NCBI GenBank assembly: GCA_017643845.1
Contig: JAEPMR010000007.1
Location: 1 to 64,000, forward strand
DNA length: 64,000 nt
Reading direction: 5' to 3'
Source of the DNA: Marivivens sp.
GTDB lineage: Bacteria > Pseudomonadota > Alphaproteobacteria > Rhodobacterales > Rhodobacteraceae
Shown: positions 1-7,542 of the stretch, in pieces
Numbering within the stretch: position 1 is the stretch's first letter
Layout: each line of letters begins with the position of its first letter
Program-made: the position numbers and the translations under genes
Notes under the pieces: model-generated
Told to the model about the DNA's origin: nothing
The model's input: only the letters and a program-made list of their open reading frames with translations
The model's database searches: none

Positions 1-1
1 C

Positions 2-439
2 GGCTCTCTCGAAATCCCGCCCTATAACGCGCTCGACAGCATCACGCTGGGCACCGATTTGCTGATCCCGCTCTGCCAGCCCGGGCTTCTCTCGGCCAGC
101 CCCGAGCGGCTTCCCGTCATCGCCTATCCGCCGGATGTCTTTCTGGGGCGCCTCCTCGAACAGCGCCTCTGGCGGCAACTGCCCGCCGGAACCCATCTCG
201 ACAAACGCGCCGAAACCGCCCTCACCCTCGCCGCCCAGCGCTATGCGCTTGATGGCATCGGCATTGCCTGGCTCCCCCGCTCTCTCGCCGCCGAAGACAT
301 TGCCGCGGGCCGCCTTGTCCGCGCGCCCGCCGCTGGCCCCGATTGCCCGCTTCTGATCCGCCTCCTCCGCCTGCCGCACCCACAGCGCCGCGTGCTGGAA
401 CAGGCGTGGTCGCTCCTACAAGCCCCCGTCGTCACCTGA
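2..439 (+). CDS. LysR-type transcriptional regulator, C-terminal part (5' end outside window)
   Basis: The reading frame is open from the left edge (first residues GSLEIPPYNALDSITLG) and ends at the TGA at 437-439, so the start lies upstream of the window. The remaining ~145 residues look like the effector-binding lobe of a LysR regulator: a run resembling 'GTDLLIPLCQPG', then strands and helices ending in 'ALDGIGIAWLPRSLAAEDIAAGRLVRAP', the usual LysR signature where an accessory site is followed by a residue on weight of the promoter. The DNA-binding domain is missing, so neither target nor ligand can be named. A TSUP-type exporter starts about 100 bp downstream on the same strand and could be a target, but that is inference. 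Confidence 0.75.
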   Translation, partial: GSLEIPPYNALDSITLGTDLLIPLCQPGLLSASPERLPVIAYPPDVFLGRLLEQRLWRQLPAGTHLDKRAETALTLAAQRYALDGIGIAWLPRSLAAEDIAAGRLVRAPAAGPDCPLLIRLLRLPHPQRRVLEQAWSLLQAPVVT

Positions 440-537
440 GCGCCGCACTGGACCGTGCCCAAATCCGAAGTGGCACTATACATTCCCCGCAGCCGCCGCC
501 CTAGTGAGTGGACGGGGGCCGCTTTCACAGGACGCAT

Positions 538-1296
538 ATGATCTGGCCAGAGGGTATCGAGCTTGATTTCGACACGCGTTTCTTCGCGCTGATGGCAATT
601 GTTTTCATCGCGGGGATCATTCGCGGATTTACCGGATTTGGCTCCGCCCTCCTCGCCGTGCCCGCGCTGGCGGTGCTCTACGGGCCGAAACAGGCGGTTG
701 TGATCGAAGTCCTGATCGAAGTTCCCGTCGTCCTCGGCCTGATCCCCACCGCCCTGCGCGAGGCCGAACGCAAGACCGTGCTTCCCATCCTTGGGATGTT
801 CGCGATCTTCGTGCCGGTCGGCGCGCTTCTCCTGACCGTGATCAATCCGGTCCACGTAAAGATTATCATCTCGATCTTCGTGCTTTCGGCGGTCGGTGTG
901 ATGTCCCAGCAATCCCGCCTTGTGGGGCTGGTGTCCCCGAGGGCCAATTACATCATCGGCGCATTTTCGGGAATGACCCAAGGGCTGACCGGCATGGCCG
1001 GCCCCCTCTTTGCCACAGCCCTCGTCGCCCGCGGCGAAAACGCCACCCTCACCCGCGCCAACATCAGCGCACTCGCCGCCGGAATTATCGCCCTGTCGGT
1101 GGTGAGTTTCGCGGCCCTCGGACTGGTGACACGCGAAACCGTCCTCTACGCCCTCCTCGCCAGCCCCGCGATCCTGCTCGGCGTCTGGACCGGCGCCCGC
1201 CTGTTCCGAAGGTTCGCCCACCAAAACCTGCGCGGCCCGATCCTTGTCTTCCTCGCCCTCACCGCCCTCTGGACACTCTACCAGACCCTCGTGTAA
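538..1296 (+). CDS. TSUP-family (TauE/SafE) membrane exporter/permease
   Basis: The protein has 252 residues and is almost wholly hydrophobic, with about eight predicted membrane segments. The N-terminal motif 'GIIRGFTGFGSALLAVPAL' and the mid-protein repeat 'GAFSGMTQGLTGMAGPLFATAL' are the paired half-repeats typical of the TSUP (sulfite exporter TauE/SafE) family, which moves sulfur-containing or organic anions across the inner membrane. I chose the ATG at 538 because it follows CACAGGACGC; an in-frame GTG at 508 would add ten residues without a better ribosome site. The substrate cannot be told from sequence. Confidence 0.85.
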   Translation: MIWPEGIELDFDTRFFALMAIVFIAGIIRGFTGFGSALLAVPALAVLYGPKQAVVIEVLIEVPVVLGLIPTALREAERKTVLPILGMFAIFVPVGALLLTVINPVHVKIIISIFVLSAVGVMSQQSRLVGLVSPRANYIIGAFSGMTQGLTGMAGPLFATALVARGENATLTRANISALAAGIIALSVVSFAALGLVTRETVLYALLASPAILLGVWTGARLFRRFAHQNLRGPILVFLALTALWTLYQTLV

Positions 1297-1368
1297 GCGG
1301 GGAATGAGCGGCGTTTCTGAGCAGTAACCGCTGCAGTGTTCACCGCGCGGGGGAGCGGTCTAATTAAA

Positions 1369-1397
1369 GAACAAGAATTAGGGTTAAACTCTTGTTC
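1369..1397 (-). terminator. Hairpin terminator of the small minus-strand ORF
   Basis: The arms GAACAAGA (1369-1376) and TCTTGTTC (1390-1397) pair perfectly over 8 bp around a 13-nt loop that contains the stop codon of the minus-strand ORF. Read on the minus strand the hairpin is followed by TTTAATTAG. It is a plausible intrinsic terminator and supports the small ORF being a real transcription unit. Confidence 0.55.
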
Positions 1398-1584
1398 CAG
1401 TGAGCGGCTGATAGCCTAGTGCTTGCCCATGGCGCGGTGCACAGTCGAATACCTGCACCAAGAAATCGCGGAAGGTCGGCTGCCGGGTCTCATTATCCAT
1501 TTCGCTTTCCCGCGCGACGTCATTCAGATGTCGCAAGTGTTTTGGGTGCCTTTGGAATTGGGCATTTTCCGTAAAGGTTATCAT
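1384..1584 (-). CDS. Small hypothetical protein, 66 residues
   Basis: I do not recognise this protein. The ATG at 1584 is preceded on the minus strand by CAGGGAGACATCGA, a good Shine-Dalgarno sequence at normal spacing, and the stop lies inside a hairpin terminator (1369-1397); both favour a real gene over chance. The product is polar, with a His/Arg-rich first third (QRHPKHLRHLND) and no clear membrane segment or signal peptide. It is divergent from the winged-helix/hydrolase gene at 1723, sharing about 140 bp of intergenic DNA, so the two may be co-regulated. An overlapping plus-strand frame (1423-1641) lacks comparable signals. Confidence 0.45.
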   Translation of the reverse strand: MITFTENAQFQRHPKHLRHLNDVARESEMDNETRQPTFRDFLVQVFDCAPRHGQALGYQPLTGTRV

Positions 1585-1722
1585 TCGATGTCTCCCTGTG
1601 CTTGGAGCGAGACTGACACCTTCACAAAACACTTGCTTTGAGATGCTCCTTAGAATTCCTTTAGAAGTTCTCTATTTTCGTTGGGCCTTGCGTAAATCTA
1701 AGATTTCGGCTCAGCTTTTCGG

Positions 1723-2907
1723 ATGTTCTTACGTTTTGCTGATTGTGAACTGGACACGAACCGCCGGAGTCTGAAACGAAACGGGGAGCCCATTCCTGTA
1801 GAACCTCAAGTTTTTGATCTGATCCTTTTACTTGCTGAGAACTCAGAGAGGCTGGTCATGCGTGATGAAATCATCGATCAGGTATGGAGTGGGCGCATCG
1901 TGTCGGAAAGCGCTGTATCGGCACGCATCGCGTCAGCTCGAGCAGCGGTAGGAGATGACGGAAAGCGCCAATCCATTATTCGCACCGTTCATCGACGTGG
2001 ACTTGAAATGGTGGTTCCGGTCGTCACAGTAGAAGTCACTGATCGTTCGCCGGCTCCTGCCTCACCAGTTCTTCGCTCGAATGAACGACTAAGGTATCTT
2101 CGAGGGCGAGGGGGAACCAGCATCGCATATAGGGTGCGGGGCGAAGGCTCTCCCGTTATTCGCGTTAGTCCCGCCGCTTGGGATATTTTGGAGGAACAGA
2201 CATCATCCATATGGAAAGAAACCGGCGATTGGCTCTCGCGGCATCACCAACAACTTAGATTTTCGACGAACGGCTCCCACGACGGTCATGGGTCAGGGTA
2301 TCAGTTTGACTTCGATGAATTGGCCGAAGATATCGAAAGGGTTGCAGACGCAGCAGGCTTTGACCGCTTCGCAATTCTTGCTGACTCTTCCGGTTTTCAT
2401 CCAGCTATTCGCTTCACGGCAAATCATCCTGAGCGCGTTTCCCGTATGGTGATCACTGGGGGTTATATCGAAGGTCGGGCACAGCGCACGGGCACAGCGC
2501 TGTCTGACGACGTCTTTCGACAATTGGTAGAGAAGGGTTGGCACAATGAAACGGCGAAACTGGATGCCGCAATTTTCCTACCATACCTTCCCGAAGGTCC
2601 ATTAGAAGCGATCATAGACGCTGCCCGAGTTTTCCAGGCAACGACGACCCGAGAGGAAGAGCTTGCCCAAAGAGATGCGATAAATTCTGTCGATAGCTCT
2701 TCATTTTTAAAAGAAATAACCTGCCCAGTTCTGATCGTTCACGGAAGGCATGACGCCATTCATCCCGTATCTGAGGCTCAGAGATTGGCCGAAGAGTTAC
2801 TCAATGCTGAACTCTGGATAATGGAGACAGCAAATCATTTGCCGGTGGCCGGGCATCGACTTTGGGAGGAATACAAAGCGGGTGTGTTAGCCTTTCTAGA
2901 AAACTGA
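1723..2907 (+). CDS. Winged-helix DNA-binding domain fused to an alpha/beta hydrolase
   Basis: Residues ~3-98 form an OmpR/PhoB-type (trans_reg_C) winged helix with 'VEPQVFDLILLLAEN' and 'SAVSARIASARAAVGDDG', but there is no receiver domain. Residues ~125-394 form an alpha/beta hydrolase: a nucleophile elbow A-D-S-S-G with Ser222 as likely nucleophile, an acid in 'HGRHDAIHP' and a histidine in 'ETANHLP'. Such fusions suggest a one-component regulator in which the hydrolase fold senses or turns over a small ester or amide. The elbow has Ala where the classical GxSxG has its first Gly. Base composition is lower in GC than the flanking genes. The ribosome site is weak; the ATG at 1723 is the first in frame and fits the domain start. 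Confidence 0.8.
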   Translation: MFLRFADCELDTNRRSLKRNGEPIPVEPQVFDLILLLAENSERLVMRDEIIDQVWSGRIVSESAVSARIASARAAVGDDGKRQSIIRTVHRRGLEMVVPVVTVEVTDRSPAPASPVLRSNERLRYLRGRGGTSIAYRVRGEGSPVIRVSPAAWDILEEQTSSIWKETGDWLSRHHQQLRFSTNGSHDGHGSGYQFDFDELAEDIERVADAAGFDRFAILADSSGFHPAIRFTANHPERVSRMVITGGYIEGRAQRTGTALSDDVFRQLVEKGWHNETAKLDAAIFLPYLPEGPLEAIIDAARVFQATTTREEELAQRDAINSVDSSSFLKEITCPVLIVHGRHDAIHPVSEAQRLAEELLNAELWIMETANHLPVAGHRLWEEYKAGVLAFLEN

Positions 2908-3015
2908 AAGCGTCAAAATTCACTAGAAACTCGAATGCACCACACATCCAAAGATGTGAGAAATTTTCAGCCCCTTAAAACGAAAATCAGCTTTCTTTAA
3001 TCATGCCGAAATAAA

Positions 3016-3030
3016 TCGAATTCAATTCGA
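3016..3030. repeat. 15-bp inverted repeat in an AT-rich gap
   Basis: TCGAATT and AATTCGA flank a single C. It lies in the 138-bp gap (2908-3045) between two convergent genes. The gap is AT-rich up to a run of seven C at 3033-3039. The repeat may be part of a bidirectional transcription end or a protein-binding dyad; no T-run follows it. Confidence 0.3.
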
Positions 3031-3045
3031 GCACCCCCCCACACC

Positions 3046-4299
3046 CTACCCCGCCAAGATCTCCTGCATCGCTGTCAGGAACCGGCCCACTTCGGCCTCG
3101 GTGTTGTAATGGCACATCGAGACCCGCACACAGGTCTCCAATCCCAGAGGCGTCAGGATATTGCCCGAGTAATGATCCGCCCGCCGAATATGCACCCGCA
3201 CCCCGCGCTGGCGCAGGGCCTCGACGATCCCGGCGGTGTCACGCCCCTCCACCGCAAAGGACACAAGCCCCTCCCGCGCAGGGTTTTCCAGCCCGCCGAT
3301 GATCACCACGCCGGGCAGGTGGGCCAGTCCGGGCAGGTTGCCCTTGCCCTGCAGCATCACCTCGCAGAGCCGCGCCTCCTGCCGGTGGATCACCTCGCCC
3401 GCCGCCTTGATCTTGGCACGGCGGTCGGCCCTCGGGTCGATCTCGCCGCCCAGCCACTCAAAATAGCTGACCACATCCGAAAAGGTCGCATAGGCGCCGG
3501 TATCGCGCGTGCCCATTTCCCACGGGCTGCCCGGCGCACCGATTAGGCTGTCATGGGGGAGGGCCGCCAGCCTGTCCGACAGCCACGCCACCCCGTAGCC
3601 GTGCCGCGAGAATACCTTGTAGGGAGAGATCACATAGCCGTCGATGCCGTAGCTCTCGATGTCGAGCCGACCGTGCGCCGCGTGCTGGATGCCGTCCACG
3701 ATGATAAAACACTCCGGCGCGACCGAACGGATCGCCGCCGCAACCGCCGCCACATCCACCCCCATGCCGGTCACGGGCGAGGTGTGCACAATCGTCGCCA
3801 CAGATGTCTCCGGCGTGACTGCCGCACTGTAGGCCGCGGCATCCACCGTGCCGGTCGCGTCGTCATGGGCGACCAGCACATGCCGCTTTCCGGCCACCTC
3901 GGCCCAACGCGCCGCCGCACTGCGCGACGCGGGATGTTCCAGCGTGCTGCCCAGCACCACGCCGCCCGTCCCGCCCAGCGCCGCCGCGCGGATCAGACGG
4001 AACAGCAGCTCGGTGCCGCTCTCCCCCACGATGAACTGCCCGTCCGGCGCGCCAAAGAACACCGCCATATCGGCCTTCGCCTTGGCAATCATTTCCAACA
4101 GCGCTTTCGACGCCGGATTGTCCCGCCCCTGATTATCGGGGATCGCCGCCATCCGCGCCGAAGTTTCGACCACCGCGTTCAGCGTCAGCGCCCCGCCCGC
4201 GTTTTCGAAAAACACCCGCTCCCCCTCGAAAGGGCAGCTGTCCACATGTGCAAACCGCGACCGGATCGCGGCCATCAGGCGGGGGGAAATATCGGTCAT
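3046..4299 (-). CDS. Class V aminotransferase / cysteine desulfurase-like PLP enzyme
   Basis: The protein has 417 residues from the ATG at 4299, which follows GAGGAC at good spacing. It has the class V fold: an N-terminal 'ENAGGALTLNAVVE', the PLP-phosphate region 'GESGTELLFRLI', 'STLEHPASR', the cofactor aspartate in 'VDGIQHAAHG' (Asp202, Gln205) and the Schiff-base lysine in 'SPYKVFSRHG' (Lys228). The C-terminal part resembles the CsdA/SufS group, but I see no obvious mobile cysteine loop and no suf or isc genes nearby, so a true desulfurase role is doubtful. It may act on another amino acid. It is very GC-rich and stands alone, 67 bp downstream of the SRAP gene on the same strand. Confidence 0.75.
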   Translation of the reverse strand: MTDISPRLMAAIRSRFAHVDSCPFEGERVFFENAGGALTLNAVVETSARMAAIPDNQGRDNPASKALLEMIAKAKADMAVFFGAPDGQFIVGESGTELLFRLIRAAALGGTGGVVLGSTLEHPASRSAAARWAEVAGKRHVLVAHDDATGTVDAAAYSAAVTPETSVATIVHTSPVTGMGVDVAAVAAAIRSVAPECFIIVDGIQHAAHGRLDIESYGIDGYVISPYKVFSRHGYGVAWLSDRLAALPHDSLIGAPGSPWEMGTRDTGAYATFSDVVSYFEWLGGEIDPRADRRAKIKAAGEVIHRQEARLCEVMLQGKGNLPGLAHLPGVVIIGGLENPAREGLVSFAVEGRDTAGIVEALRQRGVRVHIRRADHYSGNILTPLGLETCVRVSMCHYNTEAEVGRFLTAMQEILAG

Positions 4300-4366
4300 T
4301 CTGGATGTCCTCGGCCAAACCAACGCCGCCATCTCAACCGCAGCGCCGCACGCTTGTCCAGTGGCC

Positions 4367-5032
4367 TCAGTCGTCCAGCGGCTCGATCAGCTCCGGCCCG
4401 CTGGCACGGTTGGAGTTCACCGCCTTACCCACGCGATAGGTCCGCACCACCCCCTCCGCAGGGGGCCGCATCAACAGCGCCGCGCCATGTCCCTGCTCGC
4501 CCAACCACTTGCCCCAATCGCCCGCCTCCAAAATCACCGGACTGCGGTGATGGATCCGTGCGATTTCGCCGGTGGCTTCGGTCGTGACCACCGCACAGGT
4601 CGTCAGACGCTGCCCGTCGCCCTCCCAATCCTGCCAGATCCCGGCAAAGACCATCGGCGCCCCGTCCGCCCGCTGCACGAACCACGGCAGCTTCTCCCCG
4701 CCTTCCGGCCGCTCCCATTCAAAAAAGCCCGCCGCAGGGATCAGGCACCGCCGCGCGCGGCACGCCGCTTTAAAGGCAGGCTTCTCGGCAATCGTCTCGG
4801 CACGGGCGTTGATCAATAACGGCCCACCATTCACCGCCTTGTACCACTGCGGGACAAACCCCCAGCGCATCGGCCGCAGCCGCCGTACTGCCGCATCCGA
4901 TGTCACCGCCGCCACCGATACCGTGGGGCAGACGTTGTAATTCGGCACCTCGGGCAGATCATTCGCCATCGCCGCCCTGAATAGCTGCGCCATGGCATCA
5001 TGCGGCAAAAGCGTCGCCATCCGCCCGCACAT
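4367..5032 (-). CDS. SRAP-family (YedK/HMCES-like) abasic-site protection protein
   Basis: The protein starts MCGR; Cys2 is exposed by removal of Met and in this family forms a covalent crosslink to abasic sites in single-stranded DNA, shielding them. The other family residues sit at the positions known from E. coli YedK: Asn75 and Arg77 in 'INARAET', Glu105 in 'GFFEWER', and a histidine at 161/162 in 'RIHHRSP'. At 221 residues it has the normal length. Its ATG directly abuts the stop codon of the DUF1992 gene (TAG-ATG on the minus strand), so the two are translationally linked. Confidence 0.92.
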   Translation of the reverse strand: MCGRMATLLPHDAMAQLFRAAMANDLPEVPNYNVCPTVSVAAVTSDAAVRRLRPMRWGFVPQWYKAVNGGPLLINARAETIAEKPAFKAACRARRCLIPAAGFFEWERPEGGEKLPWFVQRADGAPMVFAGIWQDWEGDGQRLTTCAVVTTEATGEIARIHHRSPVILEAGDWGKWLGEQGHGAALLMRPPAEGVVRTYRVGKAVNSNRASGPELIEPLDD

Positions 5033-5341
5033 CTACTTGCGCCACGCTTTCCGCGCGATCTCGATCCGCGCATCCATCATCGACATCTCTTTCATGATGT
5101 CCCGCCGCCGCGTCCGGTCGCCGGTTTCCCGCAATTCTTCCCTGAGCATCTGCAATTCCCGCGACAGAGAGACAAACTCGGGCACCGCGCCGTTTTCCCT
5201 CACCAAACGGTTCAGCAGTGCATTTTCAGGATCGTCGCACTCCGGCAGCGGCTTTCCCGCGCCGGGCAAGTCGTCAAAATCGCCGCGCGCTTCGGCCTCG
5301 GCGATACGGGCATTGATCAGATCAATCAGCGGATGGTCCAT
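5033..5341 (-). CDS. DUF1992 protein (DnaJ-C28-like conserved domain)
   Basis: The protein has 102 residues and is mostly helical. The N-terminal half 'LIDLINARIAEAEARGDFDDLPGAGKPLP' is the DUF1992 hallmark, also found in the DnaJ homologue subfamily C member 28; the second half is charged and probably coiled coil (LSRELQMLREELRETGDR). There is no J domain. The biochemical role is not known. It leads a two-gene unit with the SRAP protein; no intergenic base separates them. Confidence 0.85.
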   Translation of the reverse strand: MDHPLIDLINARIAEAEARGDFDDLPGAGKPLPECDDPENALLNRLVRENGAVPEFVSLSRELQMLREELRETGDRTRRRDIMKEMSMMDARIEIARKAWRK

Positions 5342-5376
5342 GCGGCAATTCTAAACCAGCCCGCAGGCAAAAGGAA

Positions 5377-5404
5377 ACGCCCCCGCCGTTGCCAGCGGAG
5401 GCGT
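5377..5404 (-). terminator. Intrinsic terminator after the 5'-nucleotidase gene
   Basis: On the minus strand ACGCCTCCGC and GCGGGGGCGT pair over 10 bp (one G-T) around an 8-nt loop, followed by TTCCTTTT. It lies 20 bp past the nucleotidase stop codon and insulates it from the DUF1992 unit. Confidence 0.8.
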
Positions 5405-5424
5405 CATTTCCAGAAACGGAAACC

Positions 5425-6990
5425 TTAGTTGCCGATCACCGTGATCCGCCCGTCCGTGTAAGGCGCATATGGCGCATTTTCGGCCATATATTCCGCCGTC
5501 ACATCCGCCAGATCAGGGCCAAAGTCATAGGCGTTCATCGCATCGCGGAACATCGCATAACCATCACCGCCATTGCGCACATAGTTGTTGGACACAACGC
5601 CATAGGTCGCTGCCATATCAATCGGCGCACCGCCAACCATGACATCGCTCACACGCGCGCCAGGCTCCTGCGAAAGATCGACCGTAAACGAAATCCCCGC
5701 CACCTGCGGGAAGCGCCCAGCTCCCTCCTCCACTTGGCTCACGCCATTCTCCAGCGCCGCAACAATGGTTTCGCCCGTCACTTCAAACGTCGCCAGCGTG
5801 TTCTGGAACGGCAGCACCGTGAGCACCTCGCCCATGGTCACGTCGCCCGCGTCGATCGAGGCACGGATACCGCCACCGTTCTGGATGGCAATCTGTACGC
5901 CCTGATCGGCCACACGGGCCAGCATCGCATCGGCAATCAGATTGCCCGCCGCACATTCCATCGCGCGGCATACCGAACGGTCGCCCTCAATCGCATCGGC
6001 AGCTTCCGCCACCACCATATTGCGGATCTCGTCCAGCGGCTGCGCCAGCTCGGCAATCCGCGCCACAGTATCGCTGTCCTCGGCAACCTCGGCATCCATG
6101 ATCAGCGGTCCACCTTCGGCGCTGACAATCTCGCCCGCGTCGTCAAAGACCACATTCAACTCACCCAGAAACTTGCCATAGGCATAAGCCGAGATGATCG
6201 CCGTATTACCCACCATCGTCGGATACGGGCCTTCTGCATCCTCGTCACTGCTGTTGAGGTAGGTGTTCGAATGCCCGCCCACGATCACATCAACGCCCGT
6301 CGTATTGGCGGCAACCTCCTGATCCACGCCATAGCCGGAATGCGAAAGCACGACGATCTTGTTCACGCCCATCGCGGTCAGCTTGTCCACTTCGCCCTGC
6401 ACGGCGGCAACCGGATCGCTAAAGCTCACATTCGGCCCGGGGCTTGCCAGCTCGTCGGTATCTTCCGGCGTCAGACCGATCATACCGATCTTCTCGCCGC
6501 CCACTTCAATCACGGCGGATTTCTGCAAGGCACCTGCCAGCAGTTCCTCACCGGCGAAATCCGCATTCGACATCAGCACCGGGAAGTTCACGCTGTCCAT
6601 GAAGCCGCGCAGCACTTCCGGCCCGTCGTCAAACTCGTGGTTGCCAACGGTCATCCCGTCATAGCCCAGCTTGTTCATGAACTCGGCCGCCATCGCGCCC
6701 TTGTAATAGGTGTAGAACAGCGTCCCTTGGAACTGGTCGCCACCATCGACAAGGATCGAGTTTTCCGCCCGCGCCCGCGCCGCTTCGACGGCTGTCACGA
6801 GCCGCGCCGTGCCGCCAAAACATTCGCCTGCCGCGTTGTCCTCGGCGGAGCAACCTGAGTCGAATCGGCTGATCGGCTCGAATCGGGCATGGAAGTCGTT
6901 GGTGTGCAAAATCGTGAGCGAGAAATCCGCCGCAGCAGCCCCCGCAGTCAGCGCCAATGCAGCGCCGGTCGTCATCAAAGTTCTCATCAT
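5425..6990 (-). CDS. Periplasmic 5'-nucleotidase / 2',3'-cyclic phosphodiesterase (UshA/NT5E-like)
   Basis: The protein has 521 residues with a signal peptide (MMRTLMTTGAALALTAGAAAA). The N-terminal metallophosphoesterase domain carries the metal motifs 'HTNDFHAR', 'GGDQFQG', 'GNHEFDD', 'SHSGYGVD' and 'GGHSNTY'. The C-terminal 5'-nucleotidase domain binds the nucleoside ('NGGGIRASID', 'VSNNYVRNGGDGY', with the base-stacking Tyr region). It should hydrolyse extracellular nucleotides so that phosphate and nucleosides can be imported, which links it to the salvage operon at 21-25 kb. The start follows GGGGGAATCTAAA; an ATG one codon later is equally possible. It is transcribed divergently from the DUF952-pyrD-arsC unit. 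Confidence 0.92.
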   Translation of the reverse strand: MMRTLMTTGAALALTAGAAAADFSLTILHTNDFHARFEPISRFDSGCSAEDNAAGECFGGTARLVTAVEAARARAENSILVDGGDQFQGTLFYTYYKGAMAAEFMNKLGYDGMTVGNHEFDDGPEVLRGFMDSVNFPVLMSNADFAGEELLAGALQKSAVIEVGGEKIGMIGLTPEDTDELASPGPNVSFSDPVAAVQGEVDKLTAMGVNKIVVLSHSGYGVDQEVAANTTGVDVIVGGHSNTYLNSSDEDAEGPYPTMVGNTAIISAYAYGKFLGELNVVFDDAGEIVSAEGGPLIMDAEVAEDSDTVARIAELAQPLDEIRNMVVAEAADAIEGDRSVCRAMECAAGNLIADAMLARVADQGVQIAIQNGGGIRASIDAGDVTMGEVLTVLPFQNTLATFEVTGETIVAALENGVSQVEEGAGRFPQVAGISFTVDLSQEPGARVSDVMVGGAPIDMAATYGVVSNNYVRNGGDGYAMFRDAMNAYDFGPDLADVTAEYMAENAPYAPYTDGRITVIGN

Positions 6991-7110
6991 TTTAGATTCC
7001 CCCAGTTGGAATGCGCACAGCTTACGCGGTTTTACTATTCGGTCAATTTTAACCTATGGGCGAATTATAGTGACGTTTCGTAACGGTTTCTTAAAGTTTC
7101 TGCGGGTGCG

Positions 7111-7154
7111 ATATGCATAAGATGTGCATCAGTTGTGCATGGATTGTGCATCGC
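7111..7154 (+). repeat. Four tandem 11-bp units around GTGCAT
   Basis: The hexamers ATGCAT (7113), GTGCAT (7124), GTGCAT (7135) and GTGCAT (7146) are exactly 11 bp apart, with partly conserved flanks (consensus ttGTGCATcag). One unit per helical turn suggests several protein molecules binding one DNA face. It lies between the divergent nucleotidase (6990) and DUF952 (7204) genes, so it could control either. Confidence 0.7.
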
Positions 7155-7203
7155 TGTTTTTGCCCGATCTTGACCGCAGCGCTGCATGGCGGCATCAGGG
7201 GGC

Positions 7204-7542
7204 ATGCTGATTTACAAAATATTCCGCGCCCCCGAATGGGCCGTGCTTCAGGCAGAGGGCGAGACCCTCGGCGCGCCGATCGACGTCACCGACGGCTACG
7301 TCCATTTCTCCACCGCTGAACAGGCCGCAGAGACAGCCGCCAAGCATTTCGCGGGGGAGGACGGGCTGTTCCTTCTCGCGCTTGAAAGCGAGCAACTCGG
7401 CGCCGATCTGCGCTGGGAGCCGTCCCGCGGCGGAGCGCTGTTTCCCCATCTCTACCGCCCGCTGCGCATGGCCGATATCCTCTGGCATCGCCCCCTGCCA
7501 CTGGTCGACGGGCACCACCAATTTCCGAAAGATATGGCATGA
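7204..7542 (+). CDS. DUF952 family protein
   Basis: The protein has 112 residues starting [12 protein letters not shown], the usual start of this family; the ATG at 7204 follows CAGGGGGC, whereas the in-frame ATG at 7186 has no ribosome site. The core '[25 protein letters not shown]' is the DUF952 signature, a small fold related to ADP-ribosyltransferase/RNA 2'-phosphotransferase-type proteins; its activity is unknown. Its stop overlaps the pyrD start by 4 bp (ATGA), so the genes are co-translated. Confidence 0.88.
   Translation: MLIYKIFRAPEWAVLQAEGETLGAPIDVTDGYVHFSTAEQAAETAAKHFAGEDGLFLLALESEQLGADLRWEPSRGGALFPHLYRPLRMADILWHRPLPLVDGHHQFPKDMA

Noticed and set aside
241..1224. Minus-strand open frame of 327 codons across the LysR and TSUP genes
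   Set aside because: It overlaps two recognised genes and its product is rich in His, Gly and Glu repeats typical of the antisense of high-GC coding DNA.
1423..1641. Plus-strand ORF of 72 codons overlapping the small minus-strand ORF
   Set aside because: It lacks a ribosome site, whereas the minus-strand ORF has CAGGGAG and a terminator.
3553..4587. Plus-strand open frame of 344 codons antisense to the class V aminotransferase
   Set aside because: The Arg/His/Pro-rich translation and complete overlap with a PLP enzyme with all motifs mark it as a shadow.
5389..6858. Plus-strand open frame of 489 codons antisense to the 5'-nucleotidase
   Set aside because: The nucleotidase has a signal peptide and five metal motifs; the opposite frame has none and is His/Arg-rich.
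7113..7319. ORF starting in the GTGCAT array (MHKMCISCAW)
   Set aside because: It runs out of frame into the DUF952 gene and has no ribosome site; the array looks regulatory.
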